In this document: positions 35,604 through 43,269 of the stretch, in pieces
How positions within the stretch are numbered: position 1 is the first letter of the stretch
How the letters are laid out: the number at the start of each line of letters is the position of its first letter
Source: Virgisporangium aliadipatigenens
GTDB taxonomy: Bacteria > Actinomycetota > Actinomycetes > Mycobacteriales > Micromonosporaceae
Direction of reading: 5' to 3'
Length of the DNA stretch: 64,000 nt
NCBI RefSeq assembly: GCF_016863615.1
Contig: NZ_BOPF01000023.1
Location: forward strand, 110,703-174,702
Notes under the pieces: model-generated
Databases searched by the model: none
Told to the model about the DNA's origin: nothing
The model's input: the letters and a program-made list of their open reading frames with translations, nothing else
Program-made: the position numbers and the translations under genes

Positions 35604-37159
35604 GCACTGTCACCGGCGACCACGACCGGCACCCGCCGGGCGCCGCGGACGAGCACGTAGCCGAGGAGGACGACCATGACCACGGCTCCGGCCCACATCG
35701 CCCGCTGCCACCCGTCGACGAACGACTCCTTCGCGGCCGCCACCAGCGCCTCGGCCCGCGGGCCGGCACCGTCGGCGCCCGCGACCGCATTCGCGACACC
35801 GGCGCGGGCGGTCTCGGCCACGTCGGTCGGAACGCCACCGAGCCGGGAGTCGATCGCACTCCGGTACCCGGCTGAGAGAACCGCCCCCAGCAGGGCGACA
35901 CCGAGCGCGGTGCCGAACTCGCGGGTCACGTCGTTGAGCGCCGACGCGACCCCCTGACGCTCGGGCGGCAACGCGCCGGTGATCGCCTCGGTGGCGGGCG
36001 TCATGGACAGGCCCATCCCCAGCCCCATGGCGAGCATGCCGGGGAGCACGGAGAGGTAGCCGCCGTCGACGGAGACGAGGCTCGCCATCAGGACCAGTCC
36101 CGCGCCGCCGAGGAACACCCCGGAGGCCATGGTCGCGCGGCTGCCGATCCGGGCGGCCAACCGTGGCGCGAGGCCGGAGGCCGACATCATCAGCAGCGCC
36201 ATCGGCATCATCGCCAGCGTCGCCCGCAGCGCGGACCAGCCGAGCACCGCCTGCAGGAACGGGAACAGCACCACGAAGATCCCGGCCTGCACCCCGAAGA
36301 CGGCGAGCAGCGCGAGCGACCCGACGGCCAGGCCGCGTTCGCCGAAGAGCCGCACGTCGAGCAGCGGCGCCGGCCGGCGCAGCTCCCACGCCACGAACCC
36401 GATCGCGGCCGCCACACCGCCGACGAGGCCGAGCAGCGTGGCGGGTTCGGTCCACCCGTGCACCGGGCCCTCGTGGAGCACGAAGATCAGTGCGAGCACC
36501 GCGACGACCGAGGTCGCCGCGCCGACGGTGTCGAAGCGGTGTTCGGCGTCCGCGCGGGAGTTCGGGACGGTTCGCACGATCATCGCGAGGGACGCCAGGA
36601 CGAGCGCGACCGGCAGGACGAAGAGCCACCGCCAGGTCGCCACGTCGACCAGCAGCGCCGACAGGTACATGCCCAGGATGCCGCCCCCGCCGGCCACCGC
36701 GGTCCACGCGCCGATCCCCTTGGCGCGTTCCTTCTCGGGGAACGTCGAGGTGATCACGGCGAGCGTGACCGGCATGATCATCGCTGCCCCGACACCGGCC
36801 AGGAACCGCGAGCCGAGCATCAGCGGCGCGGAGCTGGCCAGGCCGGCGAGCGCGTTCGCGACACCGAAGACGGTCAGGCCGATCAGCAGCACCGGCTTGC
36901 GGCCCCGCCGGTCGCCGAGCGCCCCGAGCGGCAGCAGGAGCGCGGCGAGCGTCATCGTGTAGAGGTTGATCATCCACAGCACCTCGCTCTGCGAGGCGTC
37001 GAACTCGACGGCCAGTTCGGCCTGCGCGACGTTCAGACCCGTCACCGAGGCGATGACGGCCATCAGCGCCACGCACACCGCGACGAGGACGGCGCGGCGC
37101 CGGCGTGGGTCGTCGATGATCGGGTCGGCGGGACCGACCGCGGACACGTGCATGCTCAT
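35552..37159 (-). CDS. MFS multidrug exporter, DHA2 (EmrB/QacA) family
   Basis: 535 residues from ATG 37159 behind GGAGGAAT. Fourteen hydrophobic segments and DHA2 motifs: GALGDRRGRKPVLLIGL between helices 2 and 3 (motif A), SRFLAGVGAAMIMPVTLAVI (motifs B/C-like) and LPPERQGVASALNDVTREFG late. A proton-driven exporter of drugs or small molecules. The methyltransferase gene ends 15 bp upstream on the same strand, and both are likely under the XRE-cupin regulator. The C-terminal ~17 codons overlap the hydrolase gene antisense. Confidence 0.92.
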   Translation of the reverse strand: MSMHVSAVGPADPIIDDPRRRRAVLVAVCVALMAVIASVTGLNVAQAELAVEFDASQSEVLWMINLYTMTLAALLLPLGALGDRRGRKPVLLIGLTVFGVANALAGLASSAPLMLGSRFLAGVGAAMIMPVTLAVITSTFPEKERAKGIGAWTAVAGGGGILGMYLSALLVDVATWRWLFVLPVALVLASLAMIVRTVPNSRADAEHRFDTVGAATSVVAVLALIFVLHEGPVHGWTEPATLLGLVGGVAAAIGFVAWELRRPAPLLDVRLFGERGLAVGSLALLAVFGVQAGIFVVLFPFLQAVLGWSALRATLAMMPMALLMMSASGLAPRLAARIGSRATMASGVFLGGAGLVLMASLVSVDGGYLSVLPGMLAMGLGMGLSMTPATEAITGALPPERQGVASALNDVTREFGTALGVALLGAVLSAGYRSAIDSRLGGVPTDVAETARAGVANAVAGADGAGPRAEALVAAAKESFVDGWQRAMWAGAVVMVVLLGYVLVRGARRVPVVVAGDSAQANSRVSASGRSSGTM

Positions 37160-37173
37160 GGGATTCCTCCGGA

Positions 37174-37809
37174 TCAGCGGCGGCGGGCGTTGACGACCAC
37201 GTCGTGGATCGGGACCGGGTGGCCGCCGGGGCCGGTCAGGGTCCGGTGCCCCTGCTGGGCGGTCACGACCTCCCACTCGAGCGGGTCGAGTCGGGCCGTG
37301 ATGTCGGCGGCCGTCACCGAGGCCTCGGCGGGCGGCTCCTTGCCGCCGTGCCCGTGCCCGGAGTTCGGCTCGTGGTGGTGCAGGTGGCCGACGATGAGCA
37401 GCGTGCCCGCCGGGGCGACCCACGCCGCGATGCGGTCGTAGAAGTCCAGCTGCGGCATCGCGGGGTGCGCGTAGTGCGTGGTGACCAGGTCGAAGCGCGC
37501 CTGCGGCGCCCACTCGCACAGGTCCGCCTCGACCCACTCCACCATCCCGGCGACGCCGGCGGCCGCCGCGCGTTCGGCGCCGTGCGCGAGTGCCGCGGGG
37601 GCGATGTCCGCCGCGGTGACCCGCCAGCCACGCGTGGCGAGCCAGATCGCCTCTGCGCCGGCGCCGCAGCCCGCGTCGAGGGCCGTCCCGGGCGTCAGGT
37701 CGCCGACCTCCCGCACGAGGTGGGGAATGGGCTGACCGGCGGCCATCGCCGCGGCCCGGTCGCCCTCCCAGATCCGGTCCCAGTAATTTTTGTCGAACGT
37801 GTGCGTCAT
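37174..37809 (-). CDS. Class I SAM-dependent methyltransferase
   Basis: 211 residues from ATG 37809. MTHTFDKNYWDRIWEG opens the protein, followed by SAM motif I ALDAGCGAGAEAIWLATRGW (~50-69) and an acidic residue after the second strand (VTAADIAP). The His-rich segment VGHLHHHEPNSGHGHGG (~145-161) is a possible metal-binding loop. Small thiopurine/tellurite-resistance-like methyltransferases have a similar opening. Its 65-bp upstream region is shared with the divergent XRE-cupin gene and contains a perfect dyad. Substrate unknown. Confidence 0.88.
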   Translation of the reverse strand: MTHTFDKNYWDRIWEGDRAAAMAAGQPIPHLVREVGDLTPGTALDAGCGAGAEAIWLATRGWRVTAADIAPAALAHGAERAAAAGVAGMVEWVEADLCEWAPQARFDLVTTHYAHPAMPQLDFYDRIAAWVAPAGTLLIVGHLHHHEPNSGHGHGGKEPPAEASVTAADITARLDPLEWEVVTAQQGHRTLTGPGGHPVPIHDVVVNARRR

Positions 37810-37839
37810 GCGGCGATGATCAGTACCGGAATGCACCAC

Positions 37840-37855
37840 GGCAAAGTTCTTTGCC
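37840..37855. promoter_or_regulatory. Operator dyad in the XRE-cupin/methyltransferase divergon
   Basis: GGCAAAGTTCTTTGCC is a perfect 7-bp inverted repeat with a 2-nt centre, lying 31 bp from the methyltransferase ATG and 20 bp from the regulator ATG. It is the obvious autoregulatory site for the XRE-cupin protein and would act on both directions. Confidence 0.7.
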
Positions 37856-37874
37856 AAATGGAAAACTGGCGGGC

Positions 37875-38471
37875 ATGGACGACGCGACGGACCGGACACT
37901 CAGCGCGGTAGGACCCCGGCTCAAGCAGCTACGCCAGCGGCGGGACATCACCCTGAACGACCTCGCCGCGCAGACCGGCATCTCGATCAGCACACTGTCC
38001 CGACTCGAGTCCGGCCTCCGGCTGCCCACCCTCGAACAGCTGCTGCCCCTCGCCCGCACCTACGGCGTCACCCTCGACGAACTCGTCGACGCACCGCCGA
38101 CCGGCGACCCGCGCATCAACATGCGCCCGATCCACACCAGCGACGGCGCCACCATCCTGCCGCTGACCCGCCGCCCCGGCGGCATTCAGGCCTACAAGTT
38201 CGTCCTGCCCACCGGACGCGACGACGCCGAACCCGACCTTCGCACCCATGAGGGCCACGACTGGGCGTTCGTCCTCAACGGCCGGCTCCGGCTCGTCCTC
38301 GGGCAGCACGACCTCATCCTGAACCCCGGCGAGGCCGTCGAGTTCGACACCCGCACGCCACACTGGTTCGGGGCGACCGGGGCGGGTCCGGTGGAGTTCC
38401 TCAGTCTCGTCGGCAAACAGGGCGAACGCGCACACGTCCGCACCGCCACCCGCGAGCACCACTCCGACTAG
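37875..38471 (+). CDS. XRE-cupin transcriptional regulator
   Basis: 198 residues from ATG 37875 (a TTG 24 bp upstream is in frame but lies inside the dyad). Residues ~13-70 are a Cro/C1 helix-turn-helix (LKQLRQRRDITLNDLAAQTG, SISTLSRLESGLRLPTLEQL). The C-terminal half is a cupin (HEGHDWAFVLNGRLRLVLG, LNPGEAVEFDTRTPHWFGATG) expected to bind a small ligand. Such proteins control adjacent metabolic or efflux genes. Divergent from methyltransferase-exporter, with a perfect operator dyad between. Confidence 0.92.
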   Translation: MDDATDRTLSAVGPRLKQLRQRRDITLNDLAAQTGISISTLSRLESGLRLPTLEQLLPLARTYGVTLDELVDAPPTGDPRINMRPIHTSDGATILPLTRRPGGIQAYKFVLPTGRDDAEPDLRTHEGHDWAFVLNGRLRLVLGQHDLILNPGEAVEFDTRTPHWFGATGAGPVEFLSLVGKQGERAHVRTATREHHSD

Positions 38472-38545
38472 GTACAGCCTGCTGCACCCCGATCGGCAAG
38501 CCCACTGGATCGATGCGGACCACTCCGCTCCCTATCGTTTGATGC

Positions 38546-38719
38546 ATGAACATCTACCGCGCAAGCCTCTGGCTCGTCCTCACCGTCGCTGTCGCCGCCA
38601 ACGTGGTGGCCTCCGCCGCCGGCAGCTTCGTCGTCGGCTCCGCGTTCGGGCTCGTCGCGCTCGCATCCGGCGCCGCCCTGGCCTCGAACCACTACAAGAA
38701 CCGCCACCACACCACATGA
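38546..38719 (+). CDS. Small membrane protein, 57 residues
   Basis: ATG 38546 to TGA 38719. The peptide begins MNIYRASLWLVLTVAVAANV, has two hydrophobic stretches (~7-27 and ~30-48) split by small residues, and ends NHYKNRHHTT. Codon third positions are strongly G/C, as in its neighbours, and no other frame here looks better. There is no clear ribosome-binding site before the ATG. I do not recognise a family; small basic-tailed two-helix proteins like this are frequent in actinomycetes. Confidence 0.5.
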   Translation: MNIYRASLWLVLTVAVAANVVASAAGSFVVGSAFGLVALASGAALASNHYKNRHHTT

Positions 38720-38765
38720 ACGGCCGATACCTCGGCCATCGCCACGAGACAGCGGTGGCCGCGAG

Positions 38766-39228
38766 GACGGGACCAACAAGCTGGGCAGCGTCACGCTGCG
38801 CAAGGCCGACGAAACCCCTCCGCCACCCGCGGAACAGTCGCAGCAGGCGGCGGAGGTGCTCGGCGCCCTGCTCCTTCTCGGCGCCGCCATCGCCGCACCG
38901 CATGTGCGGAGGTGGCTGACCGAGCGCGCGGCACCGACCGTGAGGTCCACGTGGAATCGGCTCAGATCCCGCGAAGCCGGTCGTTCGGCCGTCCCTTCCG
39001 ACCGGGCACCCACGACAGAGCCGACCGGAGCTCAGAATTCTCCGGGAGGCCGGGATCGCCGACGGCCTTCCGGGGCTGGACAGCGCACTGGAGGCGCTTA
39101 CGGCCGAACAATTATCGGCAGCCGTCGCGGCGCTGCTCGCGGAGCGTCACGAGACCCTCATAAGTCCACAGTGGACAGCGGAGACCGCCGATGCGCCACA
39201 GGATGGCGGGCCACAGGCTATGAATTTG
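38766..39228 (+). pseudogene. Probable frameshifted membrane-protein gene
   Basis: Two coding-like stretches in different frames look like one broken gene. The first (from ~38766) reads GTNKLGSVTLRKADETPPPP, then a hydrophobic helix VLGALLLLGAAIAAPHV and a basic stretch. From ~39020 the sense moves to the next frame: LRILREAGIADGLPGLDSAL, then EALTAEQLSAAVAALLAERH. Both have high GC at third positions. No good start precedes the first part, and the second runs into the tRNA gene. The product is unknown. It could also be two unrelated short ORFs. Confidence 0.35.
39164..39176. repeat. GTCCACAGTGGAC palindrome, exact copy (degenerate region)
   Basis: An exact copy of the iterated 13-bp palindrome in the degenerate region 53 bp from the tRNA-Arg gene, outside any intact gene. 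Confidence 0.8.
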
Positions 39229-39301
39229 TGCGCCCGGCAGGATTCGAACCTGCGACCTTAGGATTAGAAGTCCTCTGCTCTATCCACTGAGCTACGAGCG
39301 C
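39229..39301 (-). tRNA. tRNA-Arg (anticodon TCT)
   Basis: 73 nt on the minus strand. The acceptor stem pairs GCGCTCG with CGGGCGC; the D-arm (TAGCTCAGTGGATAGAGCA), an anticodon loop around CTTCTAA, and the T-arm (GGTTCGAATCC) are all standard. The discriminator base is A and CCA is not encoded. It reads AGA, a rare codon in such a GC-rich genome. No second copy of its 3' end is visible in the window, so there is no evidence here that it serves as an integration site. Confidence 0.95.
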
Positions 39302-39417
39302 GCGGCCGCCCACAGGCGGCGCCGTCAGAGTACCGGCACCGCGATGGACGCGCCCCTGCTTAGAGCGCCGAGTGCGCACCTTACCGGCGTTCCGGGCCGC
39401 CACGCCAGCACCCGCGC

Positions 39418-40155
39418 TTACTGGTAACTTCCGGTCACTATCAGATCGGTACGCAGGATCACGATGCGGGAACGCTGGGTGCGGATGGCCCCCGCTTCCC
39501 GCAGCCGGCGAAGCACTTTCGCGGTCGCCTCCCGCGAGGCGCCGGCGAGTCCCGCCAAGTCCTGCTGCACCAAGGGAATCACGGTCCGGCCCAGCCCCCC
39601 GTTGAACCGGAACTGGTCCGCGAGGTCCACCAGCACCCGGCAGATCCGCTCGGGAACGCTGTACGAGGCGTACTCGACGCGCCGCCGGTCGGCCTCGTGC
39701 ACCCGCGCGGTGACGCTGTTCAGCAGGAGCAGCGCGTTGGTGGGGCGGGTCTGCAGCGCGGCCGACAGCCGGGCGGCCGGCACGGTCACCACGGTCGCGG
39801 GCAGCAGCCCGATGACGCTGGTGAGGTGCCGCTCCGGCGTGACGAACGCCAGTTCGCCGATGAGGCTGCCGGCGGAGCGCACGGCGAGCACCGCCATGTT
39901 GCCGTTCTCGGCGACGCCGACGACCTTCACCGCACCGTCCTCGACGAGAACGACGACGCCGCCGCGTTCGGAGTCGGTGGACAGGACGGCGCCGGGTGCG
40001 AGAACGCGGCGCAGCCCGATGTCGGACAGCATCTGCCAGGCGACCGGATCGCGTGCCCGGTCGGGTAGCCGGCGATTCACCGACACGCTCCCGTTCCGTC
40101 GTACGGCCGAGGAGGACCCGGCGGCAGTGAAGATCCCGATCGGCTGGGCGCTCAT
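39418..40155 (-). CDS. Crp/Fnr family regulator, divergent ligand site
   Basis: 245 residues. A cNMP-binding-like beta barrel (~40-150) precedes a Crp winged helix (IPLVQQDLAGLAGASREATAKVLRRLREAG). In the phosphate-binding cassette it reads GELAFVTPERHLTS, where classical Crp has GEL-x6-RSA; Arg is present but the following Ser-Ala is lost, so cNMP binding is doubtful. No Cys cluster for an Fe-S centre. Second Crp-family gene within 1.1 kb on the same strand, separated from it by a small membrane-protein gene. Confidence 0.88.
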   Translation of the reverse strand: MSAQPIGIFTAAGSSSAVRRNGSVSVNRRLPDRARDPVAWQMLSDIGLRRVLAPGAVLSTDSERGGVVVLVEDGAVKVVGVAENGNMAVLAVRSAGSLIGELAFVTPERHLTSVIGLLPATVVTVPAARLSAALQTRPTNALLLLNSVTARVHEADRRRVEYASYSVPERICRVLVDLADQFRFNGGLGRTVIPLVQQDLAGLAGASREATAKVLRRLREAGAIRTQRSRIVILRTDLIVTGSYQ

Positions 40156-40252
40156 CGCTTTCCGCCCGATGTCGCGACGGCGCTCACGGTGCCGCCTTCC
40201 CCCGTCGCTGCGCTGCTCAGTCCAGGCGGCACCGCACCGCCACGCCGCGGGC

Positions 40253-40417
40253 TCATAGCGACATCACGAACAGGATGGCGAACAGGGCGGCGAGGACCAT
40301 CAGGCGCAGGCGGTCGACATCGAAGTCGAAGCCGGATCCGATCCGGCGGCGGGGTAGGGGACGTGGCGTGGGCGGTGCGCCCAACAGCCATCGACCCTGC
40401 TCAACTGTGATTGTCAT
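40253..40417 (-). CDS. Small one-helix membrane protein
   Basis: 54 residues from ATG 40417 (an in-frame ATG at 40468 is possible). A soluble Pro/Arg-rich N-terminus (LLGAPPTPRPLPRRRIGSG) leads to one helix at the C-terminus (RLMVLAALFAILFVMSL), so it is a tail-anchored type. It sits between two Crp-family regulators on the same strand, 54 bp after one and 97 bp before the other. No family recognised. Confidence 0.45.
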   Translation of the reverse strand: MTITVEQGRWLLGAPPTPRPLPRRRIGSGFDFDVDRLRLMVLAALFAILFVMSL

Positions 40418-40471
40418 GCCCGGCAGCGTCTCCGTGAACCGGAGCGCCCGATGCGTCTTCAGACACACACG

Positions 40472-41164
40472 CTATGTGTCGGATGACACATTGCGGGTTA
40501 ATGACTTAAGGACGGTCGGCTTCAGCACCACGATCCGCTGACGCTCGGTGCGGACGATGTCGCGCTCCCGCAATGTGCGTAGCGTACGCGCTACCACCTC
40601 CCTCGAGGTGGCCGCCGTGAGGGCGAGTTCGCGCTGAGTGAGCGGGAGCTGGATGACGATCGCGTCGCCGTGCCGCCGGCCGTGCTCGCGGGCCAGCTTG
40701 AGCAGCAGCGCCGCGATCCGCCCTGAGCTGCTCGCCGACACGAACTCCAGCCGCCGGCTGTCGGACTCGCGCAGGTTGGCCGAGATGTGGCGCAGCAGCG
40801 ACAGGGCCACCGGTGGATGCTGCGCGAGGCACTCCACGAAGCGTTCCCCCGAAACGACAATGGCGCGGACCGCGACCAGCGCGATCACCGTCGCCGACCG
40901 CGGACCGTCGTCGATCGCCGCCATTTCTCCGAGAACGTCACCGGGCCCCCGCAGCGCCAGGATCGCCTCCTCGCCGCTGCGGGAGGTCGACGTGATCTTC
41001 ACCCAGCCCTCGTGCAGCAGCAGCACGTGCGACGACGGGTCGCCCTGGTGCACCAGCGTCGCCCGCGGCCGGTACGCGCGCGGGGTGCCCGCCTGGCGCA
41101 GCACCTCCATCTCGGTAGCCCCGAGCCCGGCCAGGAACGACCGCGGGTGAAAGTCCTCGCTCAT
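40472..41164 (-). CDS. Crp/Fnr family regulator with canonical cNMP cassette
   Basis: 230 residues. The cyclic-nucleotide domain (~10-125) contains LGEMAAIDDGPRSATVIAL, which keeps the G-E-x(n)-R-S-A phosphate-binding cassette of cNMP receptors. The winged helix has LPLTQRELALTAATSREVVA followed by RTLRTLRERDIV. It probably binds a cyclic nucleotide and then DNA. Its ATG overlaps the stop of the upstream four-helix membrane protein (ATGA), so the two are translationally coupled. A cyclase-like gene lies 6 kb upstream in the same direction. Confidence 0.92.
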   Translation of the reverse strand: MSEDFHPRSFLAGLGATEMEVLRQAGTPRAYRPRATLVHQGDPSSHVLLLHEGWVKITSTSRSGEEAILALRGPGDVLGEMAAIDDGPRSATVIALVAVRAIVVSGERFVECLAQHPPVALSLLRHISANLRESDSRRLEFVSASSSGRIAALLLKLAREHGRRHGDAIVIQLPLTQRELALTAATSREVVARTLRTLRERDIVRTERQRIVVLKPTVLKSLTRNVSSDT

Positions 41165-41715
41165 CGCGACCAGTCCGCGTAGAGCACTATCTGCACGGCG
41201 AGAACGAGCACCCCGACGGCCTCCACGACGGAGACCGCGAGCAGGCCGGGGTGCGGCCCGTCGTTGAGCCAGTAGACGACCAGCGTGATCAGCGGCGCGA
41301 CGACGAACATCATGAACTCGATCGCGAGTTGCAGCGCCTTGCGGGACACCCGCCGGTCGTCGGCGCGGTGCGCGCGTTCCCAGCCGAACACCGCCTCATC
41401 GTCGGCGACGATCGCGGTCAGCCGGGGGGTCAGCTCGGTACGGATGTAGTGTCCGATCGCCGACACCGTGACGTCGTTCATGAGATAGGTCCACCCGAGG
41501 ACGATCGAGACGGGCGGAATCAGCAGGAGCAGCGACGGCGTTCCACCGGCCTGCAGCACGGCCGCGATGACGGCCGCCATCGTCGCCAGCGTGGCGTAAA
41601 AAGTGTTGTCCCGGAACGTGATCCGGCTGCGCTGCTCCTCTTTGATCCGCTCGTACTCCAGCAGCAGAAGCCGACCCGTGGTGATGTCACTGTCCGCCAA
41701 TGCCGCGCCTCCCAT
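41161..41715 (-). CDS. Four-helix membrane protein coupled to Crp regulator
   Basis: 184 residues from ATG 41715. LLLLEYERIKEEQRSRITFR (~14-33) is a helical cytoplasmic start, followed by two close helices (~36-56, ~62-80), a soluble loop (~85-130), and two more helices (~138-158, ~163-180). Similar small proteins accompany nucleotide-triggered and STAND defence loci in actinomycetes, where membrane effectors of this size occur, but I cannot name a family. It starts 38 bp after the nucleosidase gene and overlaps the Crp gene by 4 bp, placing it in one operon with both. Confidence 0.7.
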   Translation of the reverse strand: MGGAALADSDITTGRLLLLEYERIKEEQRSRITFRDNTFYATLATMAAVIAAVLQAGGTPSLLLLIPPVSIVLGWTYLMNDVTVSAIGHYIRTELTPRLTAIVADDEAVFGWERAHRADDRRVSRKALQLAIEFMMFVVAPLITLVVYWLNDGPHPGLLAVSVVEAVGVLVLAVQIVLYADWSR

Positions 41716-41753
41716 GCGTGTCCGTCCATCGTGGACCACACACGCCGGTGCTG

Positions 41754-42902
41754 CTATGGCCCGGACCAGTGGGATCGGATCACCGAAATCACGAGGTCGA
41801 GTTCGGGGATGTCGCCGACGGTCACCCGCAGCGCGTCGATCAGCGCCTCGCGCCCGTTGTCGAACCGTTCGCAGGTGCGCACGATCGCGATGACGTGCAG
41901 CCGTGCCACCTGGTGCGCGGGTACCGAGGTGCGGATCGGCCGGGGCAGTTCCGCCACGACCGCGCGCCGCTGGTGGTCGTCCTCCATGACGGCCAGGCTC
42001 AGCAGCGCCTCGACGACGGCGCCCAGCCCACCGACGGAGCCGCCGTTCGGCGACGGCGACGCGCCCTGCGTCCCGAACGGCACGACCTCGGCCAGGAGCG
42101 CGCTCGTGTACGCCGCCGCGGCCAGGGACGCGTAGCCGTGCCAGGTGTCGTCCTTGTTGCCGTCGCAGTGATCGGCGATGCCCCGCACCATGTACCAGTG
42201 CGCCCCGTGCAGGTCGGCGCCGACCGCGATCCCGGAGCCCTCCATCTCGACCGCCCGGATGCCGTGCTGCCGCGCGAGGCGGTCCCGTTTGGTGGCGTCG
42301 CGCAGGAGCCGGTCGGCGCTGCCGATCGCGGCCCGGTGCACGCGCGGGACACCCGGTCGGGCGTTCGGGCGCCGAAACTCCCCGCTGGCGCGTGCCTCCC
42401 ACTCGCGCAGCGCCCCGGTCCAGGACTCGTCCCCGGCGAGCGCCCTGGTCTCCAGCTCGCGGTCCGCGCGGAGCAGCGTCTTCGACAGGCCCTCGGTGGA
42501 ACGTCGAATGCGGTCCCGCCCGTTGACGGTGCGCACGTGGTCGTAGTCGACGACGCCGCCGGCGGAGGTCACCACATCGCCCAACCCGATGTGCCGTTCG
42601 GGGTCGTGCGGCGCGGGAAAGCCACCGGCGATGCCGCACATCAGCAGGCAGCGCACGTTCGGAAAGCTGCGCATCAGGTCGGTGCAGATCGCGGCCGCAT
42701 TGCGGGTGCCGTCCTGGGCCAACAGCGCGGAGACGACCCGGTGCGGCCGATCGGCGACCGCACTTGGCATCGACCCACACCAATATTTGTTGGGATCTCC
42801 CGGAATCCGGACCGGTTCGAGATCGGAAATCGTCATCCGTTGGGCGGCCGACTCGCGCGGAAGCGCCGCCACCAGCCCGACGGTGATCTCAGTCGGCAAC
42901 AT
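41754..42902 (-). CDS. MTA/SAH-type nucleosidase fused to EAD2-like adaptor domain
   Basis: 382 residues. Residues ~1-275 are a nucleoside phosphorylase/nucleosidase fold: VGLVAALPRESAAQRM, LLMCGIAGGFPAP, LGDVVTSAGGVVDYD, AVEMEGSGIAVGAD and MVRGIADHCDGNKDD, with the substrate Glu and Asp present. After a Gly/Ser linker the last ~90 residues (AVVEALLSLAVMEDD through ARLHVIAIVRTC to ALIDALRV) are homologous to the N-terminus of the NB-ARC protein upstream and fit the effector-associated domain 2 pattern. Such fusions make the nucleosidase the effector of a conflict system, cleaving nucleosides or nucleotides on activation. Confidence 0.85.
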   Translation of the reverse strand: MLPTEITVGLVAALPRESAAQRMTISDLEPVRIPGDPNKYWCGSMPSAVADRPHRVVSALLAQDGTRNAAAICTDLMRSFPNVRCLLMCGIAGGFPAPHDPERHIGLGDVVTSAGGVVDYDHVRTVNGRDRIRRSTEGLSKTLLRADRELETRALAGDESWTGALREWEARASGEFRRPNARPGVPRVHRAAIGSADRLLRDATKRDRLARQHGIRAVEMEGSGIAVGADLHGAHWYMVRGIADHCDGNKDDTWHGYASLAAAAYTSALLAEVVPFGTQGASPSPNGGSVGGLGAVVEALLSLAVMEDDHQRRAVVAELPRPIRTSVPAHQVARLHVIAIVRTCERFDNGREALIDALRVTVGDIPELDLVISVIRSHWSGP

Positions 42903-43072
42903 ACGACCGCCTCGATGATCTCCGGAATCGATCGGGGTGGTTCACCGAAGACTCATGCCTGTAAATTGGAGCAACCTCGTTCGACTTCGGCCTGCCGCAA
43001 CGCCGCTCCGGCCTGAATCGGCTCAGTGCACAGCCAACCACCGAGGACACCCGGCTAGGAGGAATCGGCACC

Positions 43073-43249
43073 GTGGAGCCATCGCCAAACGAGTTGGAGA
43101 CGGACTTGATCGATCTCACCACCCTTCCGATCTCCGCTCTACGCACCTTCGACGAAGAGCTGCTGGCGCCGTCCGTGCAACGTGTACTGGTACAGGTTCA
43201 GCGGCCGCGGAACAATATCGGGACCGGCCCGCCGGGGCGGGCGGACTAG
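43073..43249 (+). CDS. FxsA-like RiPP precursor peptide
   Basis: 58 residues from GTG 43073, with AGGAGG 10 bases upstream. LIDLTTLPISALRTFDEELL then SVQRVLVQV follows the leader of FxSxx-COOH precursors (D-L-x-x-V-x-L-x-x-L-x-x-x-D-x-x-L-x-x-x-x-x-R-x-L). The C-terminus is RPRNNIGTGPPGRAD rather than Phe-x-Ser-x-x, so the core differs from the standard cyclophane substrate or has been replaced. Immediately downstream are remnants of an HExxH peptide hydroxylase, a usual partner. Its radical-SAM enzyme is missing, so the peptide is probably orphaned. Confidence 0.6.
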   Translation: MEPSPNELETDLIDLTTLPISALRTFDEELLAPSVQRVLVQVQRPRNNIGTGPPGRAD

Positions 43250-43269
43250 CGAGCGTAACGCGGCGACCG

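Noticed and set aside
38856..39290. 144-codon open frame running into the tRNA-Arg gene
   Set aside because: Its end is the antisense of the tRNA (giving the familiar ARPAGFEPAT-like artefact) and the sense changes frame upstream, so I call a degenerate region instead.
39229..39301. tRNA-Arg as the attachment site of a genomic island
   Set aside because: No integrase and no second copy of the tRNA 3' end are visible in the window; the idea cannot be supported from this sequence.
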